DNA of 64,000 nt from Sphingomonas adhaesiva (GTDB taxonomy: Bacteria; Pseudomonadota; Alphaproteobacteria; Sphingomonadales; Sphingomonadaceae): NCBI RefSeq assembly GCF_002374855.1, contig NZ_NWVC01000007.1, positions 124,001 through 188,000 of the forward strand. The letters are read 5' to 3'. Position numbers and translations under genes: made by a program. Each line of letters opens with the position of its first letter. Positions within the stretch are counted from its first letter, which is position 1. Shown here in pieces: positions 16,472-25,742 of the stretch. The notes under the pieces are model-generated. The model did no database searches, was not told the DNA's origin, and was given only the letters and a program-made list of their open reading frames with translations.

Positions 16472-17999
16472 GGGCAACCTTTCTGGCGGAGCGACGGACG
16501 GGGGCGGCGGGGATGCGTGCGGCGCGGCGGCTGGCGAAGGCGAGCGCAAGCGCCATCACCGCCATCGCCAGGTCGAAGGCGACGAACAGCGGATCGCCCG
16601 CCGCCAGCCGCGGGGTGGTGAGCGCATCGACGATCGGGATCGCAGCGAAGGCGAGCGCGCCGAGCGCGAACAGGTCCCGCCACGCCAGCCGGGCCGTGCG
16701 GACGCATTGCAGCAGTGCGGCGGCGCCCCAGGTCCAGAACATCGCCGCCACCTCCGCATCGGCTCTGCCCGCCATGTCGACGGGCAGCAGCCGGTTGGCG
16801 AGCAGGAACGCGGCCATTCCCAGCGGCAGGCCGGCGATCGTGGCGATGTTGAGCCGCTCCACCAGCCGCAGGCCGAAGAAGGGGGCGGCGCCCGGCCGGC
16901 GGCGCGCGGCCGTCCACAGCAGCAGGCCGGTACCGACCATCGCCACCCCGCTCAGCCCCAGCAGGAACAGCATCCAGCGCAAGCCCGGCCCGGCGAATTG
17001 CGCCAGGTGCAGCCCCAGCAGCACGTTGGCGGTGGTGATCGCCGGGCCGGGCGGCGGGGTAACCGACAGCAGCCGACCGGTCGTGCCCGAATAGGTCGCG
17101 CTGACGCCGCGCGCGCCGACCGATGCGGCGTTGCCGCGCGTGACGGTGACGGTCGCGGCGGCATCATTGGGATGGCTGACGACGATGCGCCCGGCCGCGC
17201 CGCCCAGCCGCCGTTCGGCATCGCGCACCAGCGGCGCGACCGCGACCAGCGGCGCGGGACGCCCGATCGCCTCGACATCGGGGGCCAGGCCATAGGCTTC
17301 CTGCGCGAAGCGCGCGGGCTGCGGGTAATTGGCGGCGATCGGCCAGGGCATGTACATCACCACCAGCGTGATGAGCCCGGTGTAGGTGATGACCGCATGA
17401 TAGGGCAGCGCCAGCACCGCGCTGACATTGTGCGCGTCCAGCCAGCTGCGCTGCCCCTTGTTCCAGCGCAGCGTGAAGAAATCGGCGAAGATGCGCTTGT
17501 GCGTGACGACGCCGGAGATGATCGCGCCCAGCATGAACATCGCGCACACGCCCGCCAGCCAGCGGCCCCAGGGGAAGGGCAGCTGCAGCTGGAAGTGGAA
17601 GCGGTAGAAATGTTCGCCCCCGCGCGTGTCGCGTGCGGCGACGGGCGCGCCCGTGGCGGGATCGAGCACCAGTTCCTCGGCGCGGCGGCGACGGGGGGCG
17701 CCATCCGCCGGGGGCTTCTGCTGTTCGAACACGCGGGTCACCGCCGTGCGATCGTCGGGCAGCGCGATGAACCATTGCACGTCGTCGGCACCGACGCGCT
17801 GGAGGTGGCGGACCGCGGTGGCGGCGGCATCGGCGGGGGCGGTGCGGTTGGCGGCGATCTCCGGCTGCATCCAGCGCGTGATCTCCGGGCGGAAATAGCT
17901 GGTGGTGCCGGTGGCGAACATCGCGAACAGCAGCCAGCCGGCGACCAGCCCCAGCCAGCCGTGGATCCATGCCATCGACTGACGCAGCGCGCGGATCAC
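16464..17999 (-). CDS. PepSY-associated TM helix protein (putative ferric-siderophore reductase)
   Basis: The 511-residue inner-membrane protein begins QSMAWIHGWLGLVAGWLLF, the first PepSY-TM helix with conserved His. It then carries a large periplasmic domain, FHFQLQLPFPWGRWLAG and SGVVTHKRIFADFF (second helix region), DAHNVSAVLALPYHAVITYTG (third) and further helices to the end. The conserved His residues probably bind haem. Homologues such as FoxB reduce iron from ferric siderophores in the periplasm. The GTG at 17999 overlaps the DUF3649 stop as GTGA. The whole unit is divergent from a TonB siderophore receptor, which supports the iron role. Confidence 0.87.
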   Translation of the reverse strand: MIRALRQSMAWIHGWLGLVAGWLLFAMFATGTTSYFRPEITRWMQPEIAANRTAPADAAATAVRHLQRVGADDVQWFIALPDDRTAVTRVFEQQKPPADGAPRRRRAEELVLDPATGAPVAARDTRGGEHFYRFHFQLQLPFPWGRWLAGVCAMFMLGAIISGVVTHKRIFADFFTLRWNKGQRSWLDAHNVSAVLALPYHAVITYTGLITLVVMYMPWPIAANYPQPARFAQEAYGLAPDVEAIGRPAPLVAVAPLVRDAERRLGGAAGRIVVSHPNDAAATVTVTRGNAASVGARGVSATYSGTTGRLLSVTPPPGPAITTANVLLGLHLAQFAGPGLRWMLFLLGLSGVAMVGTGLLLWTAARRRPGAAPFFGLRLVERLNIATIAGLPLGMAAFLLANRLLPVDMAGRADAEVAAMFWTWGAAALLQCVRTARLAWRDLFALGALAFAAIPIVDALTTPRLAAGDPLFVAFDLAMAVMALALAFASRRAARIPAAPVRRSARKVAHA

Positions 18000-18316
18000 G
18001 GGCGAACCCCGATCCACCACACCGCCGCGCCCATCAGCAGCGCGCCGCCCCACACCACGCCCGCGACGCGCGCCAGCCGCGCCTCCGCAAAGCACCACAG
18101 GCCGACGATCGCGTAGAGGAGGAACGACAGGATCATCGCCCAGGCGGTCGCCTCCACCCGCGCGATCGGCAGCAGCCGCGCGGTCAGCGACGCGGCGGTG
18201 GCGGCGAACGCGTAATTGCCCAGGAACGCGGTGAGGCAGCGGGCCGTCATCGCCCAGGCGGCGGGGCGGATGCGCCAGCGCCGCGCGGCTCCCGAACCGG
18301 CCCGTCCCATCAACAT
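17996..18316 (-). CDS. DUF3649 small membrane protein
   Basis: The 106-residue protein has three hydrophobic helices and the FLGNYAFAATAASLTARLLP segment typical of DUF3649, a family of small inner-membrane proteins in TonB-receptor/PepSY iron clusters. The ATG at 18316 is preceded by AAGGGGG at suitable distance; the TTG three codons upstream sits directly on that ribosome site and is less likely. It is the first gene of the minus-strand unit and lies 75 bp from the divergent TonB receptor. Function unknown. Confidence 0.82.
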   Translation of the reverse strand: MLMGRAGSGAARRWRIRPAAWAMTARCLTAFLGNYAFAATAASLTARLLPIARVEATAWAMILSFLLYAIVGLWCFAEARLARVAGVVWGGALLMGAAVWWIGVRP

Positions 18317-18338
18317 TTGCCGCAACCCCCTTGCCTCA

Positions 18339-18362
18339 ACGCTGCATGCCCCTTAGCAGCGT
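18339..18362. promoter_or_regulatory. inverted repeat in iron-uptake divergent promoter
   Basis: ACGCTGC (18339-18345) and GCAGCGT (18356-18362) form a perfect 7-bp inverted repeat with a 10-bp spacer between the DUF3649 and TonB-receptor starts. It does not match the Fur consensus. It may be an operator or part of a leader hairpin. Confidence 0.35.
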
Positions 18363-18391
18363 CTGCGAGTCACTATCAATAGCGGAAAATA

Positions 18392-20662
18392 ATGATGCGG
18401 GGACGCAAAAGCGGATGGATCACGGCATTGCTGCTGGGGGCGGCGCCGGCGACGGGATGGGCGATGCCCGGTGTTGCCGATGATGCCGTGGCCGCCGACG
18501 ACGCGCAGGTGCGCGACAATGACGACGTGATCGTCAACGGCGTGCGCGAGCGTGCGACCGGCGATTCGGGTGCCAAGACCCCGACCCCGCTCATCGCGCT
18601 GCCGCAAGCGGTGACGGTGATCGACGAGGCCGAGCTGCTGCGCCGCAACGCGCAGTCGATCAACCAGGCGCTCGGCTATGTCGCGGGTGTCGCGCCCAAC
18701 CAGCGCGGCAATGTCGCGACGCGCTACGACCAATTGTACATCCGCGGGTTCACGCCAGGCGTCTATATGGACGGGATGCGCCTGTTGGGCGGGCCGTATT
18801 CCAGCCCGCAGATCGATTTCCACCTGGTCGACCGCGTCGACATCATCAAGGGGCCGGCGTCGGTCCTGTACGGCAATTCGACCCCGGGCGGCCTCGTCAA
18901 CCTGACCAGCAAGGTGCCGTACCGCGAGGCGGGCGGGCGGATCGAGCTGGCGGCGGGCAATTTCGACCTGCTGCGCTCGTCGATCGACGTGAACCAGCCG
19001 CTCGACCGCGACGGTAGGCTGCTGTTCCGCGTGATCGCCGGGGCGGAACGGTCCGACGGGTTCGTCGCGCTGACCCGCAACCGGCGCTATTATGCGCGCC
19101 CGATGCTGACCTTCGCGCCCGACGACGCGACCAGCGTCACGCTGATCCTCAATTACCAGCGCGATCCCGAGGCGGCGTCGTACAGCGGGGTGCCGGTCTA
19201 CGGCTCGGCGCTGCCCAGCCCGCTCGGCGCGCTGCCGGTGGACCTCAACGTCTCGGAGCCGGCGTATGAGGCGTTCGACCGGACGCAGAAGTCGGCGACG
19301 ATCCTCTTCCGCCACCAGCTGAACGACGCGCTGACCTGGACCACCAATGCGCGCTACCTGGATGTCGACCTGCATTATCGACAGATCTATCTGTCGTTCA
19401 ACGCCAACGCCAATCTGGACGCCAACGGCAACACCGACCTGTCGCGGATCACGCGCGGCGGCGGCGGCGCGGATGAGGCGTTCCGCACGATCACGATCGA
19501 CAACCGGCTGGCGGCGGAGCTGGCGACCGGGCCGGTGCGCCATACGCTGCTGGCCGGGCTGGACTGGCAGAACAACCGCGGCAGCAACGACCAGGCGTTC
19601 GCGACCGGCACCAGCGCCAATCCGGCGATCAACATCCCCAACCTGGACCTGTACGCCCCCGTCTATGGCCGCAACCTGCCGTCGAGCGACCTGCTGCTGT
19701 TCCCCGGCGTCACGCGCGGTTTCCGCAAGACCGACCAGGTCGGCGTCTATGCGCAGGATCAGATCGCGATCGGCGGGCTGAACCTGATCGCGAGCGGGCG
19801 GTACGACTGGTATTCGACGCTGTCGCGCAACCGCGTCAGCGGGGCGGTGACCCGGCTGTCGCAGACCGCCTTCACCGGGCGCGTCGGCGCGTTGTACGAG
19901 ACCAAGTGGGGGTTGTCGCCGTTCGCCAGCTATTCCGAAAGCTTCGAGCCGCAGACCGGGACGGCGTTCGACGGGACGCCGTTCGTCCCCGTCACGGGGC
20001 GGCAATATGAGGCCGGGCTGAAATACCAGCCGCGCGGCACCAACGCGCTGTTCACGCTTTCGGCGTTCGACCTGCGGCGCCAGAACGCGACCGTGCCCGA
20101 TCCGGTCAACATCGGTTTTTCGATCCAGGCGGGCGAGGTGAAGGTGCGCGGCGTCGAGCTGGACGGGCGCGGCGACATCGCGCCGGGCGTGTCGGTGACG
20201 GTCGCGGGCAGCTATACCGATGCGCTGACGGTGCGCGGCAATCCGCCCACCGGCACCGGCGACCAACTGGCCGGCGTGACCGGCACGCGCCCGCTGGGTA
20301 TCCCCAAGTGGAGTGCATCGAGCTTCGTCGCATGGGACCTGAAGCACGCCGCGGCGGGGGCGCTGGGCGGGCTGAACGTCGGCGCGGGCGTCCGCTATGT
20401 CGGCGAATCGGACGGGACGGCGCAGATCACCCGCAACCGGCAGCTGGTGACGACGCGGTTCCAGTCGCCCGGGTTCGTGCTGGCCGATGCGCTGATCGGC
20501 TATGATTTCGGCGCGGCCGATCGGTCGCTGGCGGGGCTGAGCCTGAGCGTCAATGCGCAGAACCTGTTCGACAAGCGCCACATCGCCAGCTGCTTCTTCA
20601 ACAACAGCTGCTATTTCGGTGCGTCGCGCACCGTCGTCGGCACGCTGCGCTACAATTGGTGA
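18392..20662 (+). CDS. TonB-dependent siderophore receptor
   Basis: The 756-residue outer-membrane protein has a signal peptide (about residues 1-30), the plug domain (LIALPQAVTVIDEAELLRR at about 66-84, LYIRGFTPGVYMDGMRL, VDIIKGPASVLYGNSTPGG) and a beta-barrel ending in an aromatic residue (VGTLRYNW). The wording of the plug and the size match siderophore receptors of the FhuE/FpvA/FoxA group. It imports a ferric siderophore with TonB-ExbBD energy. The divergent PepSY reductase cluster supports iron uptake. I see no clear Fur box in the 75-bp promoter region. Confidence 0.92.
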   Translation: MMRGRKSGWITALLLGAAPATGWAMPGVADDAVAADDAQVRDNDDVIVNGVRERATGDSGAKTPTPLIALPQAVTVIDEAELLRRNAQSINQALGYVAGVAPNQRGNVATRYDQLYIRGFTPGVYMDGMRLLGGPYSSPQIDFHLVDRVDIIKGPASVLYGNSTPGGLVNLTSKVPYREAGGRIELAAGNFDLLRSSIDVNQPLDRDGRLLFRVIAGAERSDGFVALTRNRRYYARPMLTFAPDDATSVTLILNYQRDPEAASYSGVPVYGSALPSPLGALPVDLNVSEPAYEAFDRTQKSATILFRHQLNDALTWTTNARYLDVDLHYRQIYLSFNANANLDANGNTDLSRITRGGGGADEAFRTITIDNRLAAELATGPVRHTLLAGLDWQNNRGSNDQAFATGTSANPAINIPNLDLYAPVYGRNLPSSDLLLFPGVTRGFRKTDQVGVYAQDQIAIGGLNLIASGRYDWYSTLSRNRVSGAVTRLSQTAFTGRVGALYETKWGLSPFASYSESFEPQTGTAFDGTPFVPVTGRQYEAGLKYQPRGTNALFTLSAFDLRRQNATVPDPVNIGFSIQAGEVKVRGVELDGRGDIAPGVSVTVAGSYTDALTVRGNPPTGTGDQLAGVTGTRPLGIPKWSASSFVAWDLKHAAAGALGGLNVGAGVRYVGESDGTAQITRNRQLVTTRFQSPGFVLADALIGYDFGAADRSLAGLSLSVNAQNLFDKRHIASCFFNNSCYFGASRTVVGTLRYNW

Positions 20663-20701
20663 CGGCTGGATAAGGCGGGCATGTTCTGCCACGGGGGAGC
20701 G

Positions 20702-21322
20702 ATGAGTGCGCTCCCCCTGTTGCTGTCACTTGTCGCCGCCGCTGCCGCCCCCGCGCAGGAGCCGCCGCCGATCGTCGTGCGCGCGCCCGCGCCCGCACAG
20801 CCGCAGACTCCCGCGACGATGGTGGTCGAGCCGGTGGCGATGATGATCGCGACGTTCGACGCCAATGGCGATGCGCTGGTCGACCGGTCGGAGATGATCG
20901 ACGGCGTGCGTGCATCGTTCGAGGCGATCGACACCGCGCATACCGGCGCGCTGCGCTACATCGCCTATTCGGACTGGGCGGCCAGGTTCCTGGGCGATGC
21001 CAATGCGCTGCCCAGCCCGTTCGAGGTCGATCGCAACAACGACGGGCAGGTCACGCTGGACGAGATGCTCGACCAGTTCAGCCGGCTGTTCGCGCGTTAC
21101 GACAAGGACGGCAGCAAGACGATCAGCCGTGCCGAGCTGCTGACGTTCCGTACCATGCCGATCGGCGCGGACGGCCCGACGATGGGGCGCGGCGGCCCGC
21201 GCGGGAAAGGCAAGCCGGGCGCCGAGGCGGTGCCGCGTGGCGGGCACGATCCGCGTACACCCGAACCGGACGACAAGAACGACGGCGAAAAGGAAGGCGG
21301 CAACGGAGGCGGCGAGCGATGA
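20702..21322 (+). CDS. secreted EF-hand calcium-binding protein
   Basis: The 206-residue protein has a signal peptide ending about residue 20 and three EF-hand-like loops: [24 protein letters not shown] and [12 protein letters not shown], spaced along the middle. The C-terminal 45 residues are a low-complexity Gly/Pro/Lys/Asp tail without fold. The ATG at 20702 follows GGGGGAGCG closely; an ATG 21 bases upstream is less well placed. EF-hand proteins of this kind are common in sphingomonads and have no known role. The stop overlaps the tgt start as ATGA. Confidence 0.85.
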   Translation: MSALPLLLSLVAAAAAPAQEPPPIVVRAPAPAQPQTPATMVVEPVAMMIATFDANGDALVDRSEMIDGVRASFEAIDTAHTGALRYIAYSDWAARFLGDANALPSPFEVDRNNDGQVTLDEMLDQFSRLFARYDKDGSKTISRAELLTFRTMPIGADGPTMGRGGPRGKGKPGAEAVPRGGHDPRTPEPDDKNDGEKEGGNGGGER

Positions 21323-22470
21323 GCGCGCCGCGTTTCGCCTTCACGATCGCCGCCACCGACGGGGCGGCGCGCACCGGCACGATCGCGATGGAGCGCGGGA
21401 CGATCCGCACGCCCGCGTTCATGCCGGTCGGCACCGCCGCGACGGTGAAGGCGATGAAGCCCGCCGATGTCGAGCGCGCGGGTGCCGACATCATCCTGGG
21501 CAATACCTATCACCTGATGCTGCGTCCCGGTGCGGAGCGCGTGGCGCGGCTGGGCGGGCTGCACGCCTTCATGGGGTGGGAACGGCCGATCCTGACCGAT
21601 TCGGGCGGCTATCAGGTGATGAGCCTGTCCGAACTGACCAAGAGGTCGGAGGAGGGCGTCGCCTTCGCCAGCCATCTGGACGGGACGCGGCACCTCATCA
21701 CCCCCGAACGGTCGATCGAGATCCAGCGGCTTCTGGGCAGCAACATCACGATGGCCTTCGACGAACTGGTGCCGACCACCTCCACGCGCGAGGTGCAGGC
21801 CGCGGCGATGGAACGATCAATGCGCTGGGCCAGGCGCAGCCGCGATGCGTTCCACGACGCCGATGGCGGCGTCCATGCGGCGCACAATGCGATCTTCGGT
21901 ATCCAGCAGGGCGCGCTGGACGAAGGGCTGCGCCGCGCGAGCGCGGACGCGCTGATCGACATCGGCTTCGACGGCTATGCGATCGGCGGGCTGGCGGTGG
22001 GCGAGGGGCAGGAGGCGATGTTCGGCTGCTTGGACTACGCCCCCGGGCAGTTGCCGGCGGACCGGCCGCGCTATCTGATGGGGGTGGGCAAGCCCGACGA
22101 TATCGTCGGCGCGGTGGAACGCGGCGTCGACATGTTCGATTGCGTCATGCCGACGCGGTCGGGGCGCACCGGGCAGGCGTTCACGCGGACCGGGCCGATC
22201 AACATCCGCAACGCGCGCTTCAACGAGGATCAGGGGCCGCTGGACCCCGAATGCGGCTGTGCGGTGTGCGCGACGTGGAGCCGTGCCTATCTCCACCATC
22301 TCGTCCGCAGTGGCGAGATTTTGGGAGCGATGTTGATGACCGAACACAATATCGCCTTTTACGAGGCGTTGATGGCGGACCTGCGTGGCGCCATCGCCGA
22401 GCAGCGGCTGGCGGCGTTCGCCAGCGGTTTCCGCGCGCGTTATGGCGCGGGCAAAGGAGGACAAGGATGA
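21319..22470 (+). CDS. tgt: tRNA-guanine(34) transglycosylase
   Basis: Tgt swaps G34 for preQ1 in tRNAs with GUN anticodons, the key step of queuosine synthesis. The 383-residue enzyme carries the conserved [12 protein letters not shown] with Asp94, [32 protein letters not shown], and the nucleophile Asp274 in [22 protein letters not shown] (312-317) provides three zinc ligands; a His in TEHN further on is the likely fourth. The start overlaps the EF-hand stop (ATGA) and the stop overlaps the next small gene (ATGA). The queuine branch genes (queA, queG) are not in the window. Confidence 0.97.
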   Translation: MSAPRFAFTIAATDGAARTGTIAMERGTIRTPAFMPVGTAATVKAMKPADVERAGADIILGNTYHLMLRPGAERVARLGGLHAFMGWERPILTDSGGYQVMSLSELTKRSEEGVAFASHLDGTRHLITPERSIEIQRLLGSNITMAFDELVPTTSTREVQAAAMERSMRWARRSRDAFHDADGGVHAAHNAIFGIQQGALDEGLRRASADALIDIGFDGYAIGGLAVGEGQEAMFGCLDYAPGQLPADRPRYLMGVGKPDDIVGAVERGVDMFDCVMPTRSGRTGQAFTRTGPINIRNARFNEDQGPLDPECGCAVCATWSRAYLHHLVRSGEILGAMLMTEHNIAFYEALMADLRGAIAEQRLAAFASGFRARYGAGKGGQG

Positions 22471-22697
22471 CCGACGCAACCGACCGGAGCGAACCGAACG
22501 AGATCCTGGCGACCGTCGCCGCCGCCAAGGCGCATGAGGAAGCCGGCGGGACCAAGGACGCCGCGATGCACCGTGGCGGACGCTGGCAGATCGGCAAGAC
22601 GTGGCTGGGCGTGGGCATCGGTTCCGCCGCGGTGGCCGCCGCGGTGCTGTTCGCCAATTCGCAGCGCGACAGCCGCCGGAGTGATAAGAAAAAGTAA
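22467..22697 (+). CDS. small single-pass membrane protein, unknown
   Basis: The 76-residue protein starts at the ATG that overlaps the tgt stop (ATGA), with GGAGG ending 7 bases upstream. It has a hydrophilic N-terminal half, one hydrophobic helix ([18 protein letters not shown], about 48-65) and a basic Ser/Arg/Lys tail. No family is recognised. Coupling to tgt suggests co-expression only; a functional link to queuosine is not shown. Confidence 0.7.
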   Translation: MTDATDRSEPNEILATVAAAKAHEEAGGTKDAAMHRGGRWQIGKTWLGVGIGSAAVAAAVLFANSQRDSRRSDKKK

Positions 22698-22759
22698 GGG
22701 CCGGCGCGCTAGGCGATAGCGACGCGCCCGGCGGGCGGGCGCGTGCGAGGAGCCGGGCC

Positions 22760-23794
22760 GTGCGCGCCTTCTTCCCCATCGACCAGCGATCGCAACGCGC
22801 CGCCGGCTACTGGGCGCGGCGCGCGCTGGCGGTGATCGGTGCGCTGATCGTGGTGGCCGCTGGTGCGCTGGCGGCGCAGGCCGCGATGCTGATGCTGGCA
22901 TCGCCGCGTGTCCTGGTGAGCCGCACGCTGCCCGCCCCTGCGGGCGCCGGTGCGGTGCCGGTGGCGGGCGATCCCGTCGCCTTCGCCTCACCCGCGCGCG
23001 GCACGACCGGGACTGCGCCATTGCCGGCCGCCCCCGCCTTCGCCGCGCGGATCGCGGGCGATGCGAAGGTGACGCCGGCGCGTCCGTTCACGCTGGCGGG
23101 CGTCGCGTCGATCGACCGCGCGCGTGCGCTCGAATGCCTCACCGCCGCGATCTATTACGAGGCGGCGTCGGAATCGGACGAGGGGCAGCGCGCGGTGGCG
23201 CAGGTGGTGCTGAACCGCGTGCGGCACCCGGCCTTTCCTGCGAGCGTGTGCGGCGTCGTCTATCAGGGCGTCGGCGCAGGCGCGGGGGCCGGGGGCGGCG
23301 GGTGCCAGTTCAGCTTCGCGTGCGACGGCGCGAGTGCGCGGGTGCCGAGCCGGCAGGGCTGGGCGCGCGCGGCGCGGATCGCGGCGGCGGCGCTGAACGG
23401 ATCGGTCTATGCCCCGGTGGGCCTTGCCACCCATTACCACACGTTCGCGGTGACCCCGGCGTGGAACCGCACCTTGGTGATGACCGATGCGGTGGGGGCG
23501 CATTTCTTCCACCGCTGGAAGGGCTTCTGGGGGACGGCGGCGGCATTCGTGCAGCGGTATCGCGGCGGCGAGCTGTTGCCGGCGGGGCCGGTGGCGGCAC
23601 CGGTGGTGGCGATGGCGATACCGGTCGGAGTGGCGACGCCAGTGCCCGTGGCGGCTTCGGCGGGTGCGGTGGCGGGGATGGCGACGCCGGTGCCTGCGCC
23701 GTCGCCTTCACCCAGTGTGCGCGCGCCGGGCGACCGCCTGCCGGAATCGCCGATCCTCGATCGCTGGAAGGATTCGGGCAAGCCGCTGCGGTGA
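22760..23794 (+). CDS. SleB-type cell wall hydrolase
   Basis: The 344-residue protein has one N-terminal transmembrane helix (about 21-47) and a Hydrolase_2 (SleB/CwlJ) domain: LECLTAAIYYEAASESDEGQ with the catalytic Glu, QVVLNRVRHPAFPASVCGVV, CQFSFACDG and ATHYHTFAVTPAW. Such domains are lytic transglycosylase-like and open peptidoglycan glycan strands. A long Ala/Pro/Val-rich tail follows from about residue 280. The GTG start at 22760 has GAGGAG upstream. In non-sporulating alphaproteobacteria the protein likely helps wall remodelling rather than spore germination. Confidence 0.87.
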   Translation: MRAFFPIDQRSQRAAGYWARRALAVIGALIVVAAGALAAQAAMLMLASPRVLVSRTLPAPAGAGAVPVAGDPVAFASPARGTTGTAPLPAAPAFAARIAGDAKVTPARPFTLAGVASIDRARALECLTAAIYYEAASESDEGQRAVAQVVLNRVRHPAFPASVCGVVYQGVGAGAGAGGGGCQFSFACDGASARVPSRQGWARAARIAAAALNGSVYAPVGLATHYHTFAVTPAWNRTLVMTDAVGAHFFHRWKGFWGTAAAFVQRYRGGELLPAGPVAAPVVAMAIPVGVATPVPVAASAGAVAGMATPVPAPSPSPSVRAPGDRLPESPILDRWKDSGKPLR

Positions 23795-23873
23795 AGGCGG
23801 CGGCGGGGCGGTATCGTCGTCCCGCATCGCACGGGGCCGCTTCGAAAGGCGTGCCCGCCGCCGTGACAGCCCC

Positions 23874-23968
23874 GTCACCCCGGCCCTGTTCCGGGGTCCG
23901 CGGTGTCGAGAATTCAACCGTTTGCGGCCTATGCGGCGCGATGGATGCCGGAACGGGTCCGGCATGAC
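23874..23968. repeat. intergenic palindromic repeat, copy 1
   Basis: This 95-bp element has two palindromes: a first arm GTCACCCCGG...CCGGGGTCC (23874-23899) and a second arm ATGCCGGA...TCCGGCATGAC (23944-23968). A second copy with the same two-arm order and orientation is at 34839-34931. The design is that of the dispersed REP-like elements common in alphaproteobacteria. It sits in the gap after the SleB-type gene. Confidence 0.7.
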
Positions 23969-24025
23969 GTGGAGGGCTTTCGCAACGGTATCGACCTGCG
24001 TTGGGGCGACGACGGTCGATCCGAT

Positions 24026-24214
24026 CTAGCGCGCGGCGCGCTCGCGCTCGGCGACCCGCAGCAGGATCGCGCGCTTCTCCGTCGTGTCGGCGCTGCTCCA
24101 CCCCGCGATCTCACCGATCGTGCGATAGCATCCCAGGCAGAAGCCGGTCACCGGGTCCATGGTGCAGACGAGATTGCACGGCGACGCCGGAACGTCGTCG
24201 GCGGCGATCGTCAT
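24026..24214 (-). CDS. DUF1289 small Cys-rich protein
   Basis: The 62-residue protein has four Cys in the pattern SPCNLVCTMDPVTGFCLGCYRT, the DUF1289 signature. The pairs probably bind Zn or an Fe-S cluster. GEIAGWSSADTTEKRAIL follows, also family-typical. The ATG at 24214 overlaps the helicase stop as ATGA, so it is translated with the DEAD-box gene. Function unknown. Confidence 0.85.
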   Translation of the reverse strand: MTIAADDVPASPCNLVCTMDPVTGFCLGCYRTIGEIAGWSSADTTEKRAILLRVAERERAAR

Positions 24215-25626
24215 GACGTGAGCGCGACCCCGAGGAAGTCGGGGATCGGGCCATTCCAGCCGCCGTCGTCGGGACCGTCCTGAACCGGATCGCGGCGCGG
24301 CGGGCGCTGGTGACGGGGTTCGGCGGTGTCCGCCAGGCGCGGCGCGGGCGGGGTGCGATCCGGGCGGGCGGGGCGTTCGCGGCGTTCGGCGGGCGCCGGG
24401 GCAGGACGTTCGGCGCGTTCGGTCCGCTCGGGTCGTTCCGCACGCTCGGGACGCTCGCGGGTGCGGCGGGCGGGGCGGGCGTCTTCCTCCGCCTCGGGGG
24501 CATCGGGAAGCGCATCGAGCCGCGGGATCGCCTGTCCGGTCAGCTTCTCGATATTCTCGACATTCTCCTGATCGTCCGGCCCCATCAGCGTATAGGACAC
24601 GCCGGTCGCGCCGCCGCGCCCGGTGCGGCCGATGCGGTGGACGTAATCGTCCGGGTGCCACGGCGCGTCGAAGTTGACGACATGGCTGACGCCCTTGATG
24701 TCCAGCCCGCGCGCGGCGACGTCGCTGGCGACCAGGATGTTGACGTCGCCCTTTTTGAACCGGTCCAGTTCGGCGAGGCGCGCGGGCTGGTCCATGTCGC
24801 CATGGATCTCCCCCGAGGCGAAGCCGTGCTGCTTCAGGCTCTTGTTGAGCTCGCGCACCGTCGTCTTGCGGTTGCAGAAAATGATCGCGGTGCGCACGTC
24901 GTCCTGGCGTAGCAGGGTGCGCAGGCTGCGGCGCTTCTCGAACGCGCTGCCCTTCACCGGCACTACCCACTGGGTGATGTTGATGTTTGTGCTGGCGGGG
25001 CGCGCGACCTCGATCGTCTTGGGATTGCTGAGGAAGCGGTCGGCCAGCTTCTTGATCGGCGCGGGCATCGTCGCGCTGAACAGCAGGGTCTGGCGCTGCG
25101 CGGGCAGCTTGGTGCAGATTTCCTCGATATCGGGGATGAACCCCATGTCGAGCATCCGGTCCGCCTCGTCGATGACCAGCATCGAACAGCCGGTCAGCAG
25201 GATCTTGCCGCGGCCGAACAGGTCCATCAGCCGGCCCGGCGTGGCGATCAGCACGTCGACGCCCTTTTCCAGCGCCTTGACCTGATCGCCCATCTGCACG
25301 CCGCCGATCAGCAGCGCCATCGAAAGCTTGTGATACTTGCCGTAGATCTCGAAATTCTCGGCCACCTGCGCGGCCAGTTCGCGCGTCGGCTCCAGGATCA
25401 GGCTGCGCGGCATCCGCGCGCGGCTGCGGCCGTGGGCCAAGATGTCGATCATCGGCAGCACGAAGCTGGCGGTCTTGCCGGTGCCGGTCTGCGCGATCCC
25501 GATGATGTCGCGCATCATCAGTACGGACGGGATGGCGCTGGCCTGGATCGGCGTCGGCTCGGTATAGCCGGTGTCGCCAACGGCGCGGAGGAGTTCGTCG
25601 GAAAGGCCGAGGTCGGCGAAGCTCAT
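24211..25626 (-). CDS. DEAD-box ATP-dependent RNA helicase
   Basis: The 471-residue protein has the full RhlE/DbpA-type core: Q motif (GYTEPTPIQASAIP), motif I AQTGTGKT, PTRELAAQ, TPGRLMD, VIDEAD, SAT, and in domain 2 ATIIFCNRK-like (TAIIFCNRKTTVRELN), ARGLDIKGVSHV and HRIGRTGR. It unwinds short RNA duplexes, with ribosome assembly and cold adaptation as usual roles. The last ~100 residues form an Arg/Glu/Pro-rich, repeat-like tail (RPERAERPERTERAERP), as in many RhlE/CsdA-type helicases for RNA binding. A -35-like CCTTGACTTT lies at about 25712-25721 on the minus strand, though I could not find a matching -10. Confidence 0.93.
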   Translation of the reverse strand: MSFADLGLSDELLRAVGDTGYTEPTPIQASAIPSVLMMRDIIGIAQTGTGKTASFVLPMIDILAHGRSRARMPRSLILEPTRELAAQVAENFEIYGKYHKLSMALLIGGVQMGDQVKALEKGVDVLIATPGRLMDLFGRGKILLTGCSMLVIDEADRMLDMGFIPDIEEICTKLPAQRQTLLFSATMPAPIKKLADRFLSNPKTIEVARPASTNINITQWVVPVKGSAFEKRRSLRTLLRQDDVRTAIIFCNRKTTVRELNKSLKQHGFASGEIHGDMDQPARLAELDRFKKGDVNILVASDVAARGLDIKGVSHVVNFDAPWHPDDYVHRIGRTGRGGATGVSYTLMGPDDQENVENIEKLTGQAIPRLDALPDAPEAEEDARPARRTRERPERAERPERTERAERPAPAPAERRERPARPDRTPPAPRLADTAEPRHQRPPRRDPVQDGPDDGGWNGPIPDFLGVALTS

Positions 25627-25742
25627 GCAGATGTCCGGTTGCCGGGGGCGGGCGCGGCCGGCGCCGACGCCTCTTTTCTATCCCGTCCGCGCTTCCCGAT
25701 CGCGGCCGCAAAGTCAAGGAATATGCGCGTTCGAGCGGGTTT

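Noticed and set aside
18363-18391. Possible Fur box before the siderophore receptor
   Set aside because: Only a weak CACTATCA half-match is present, without a second half-site.
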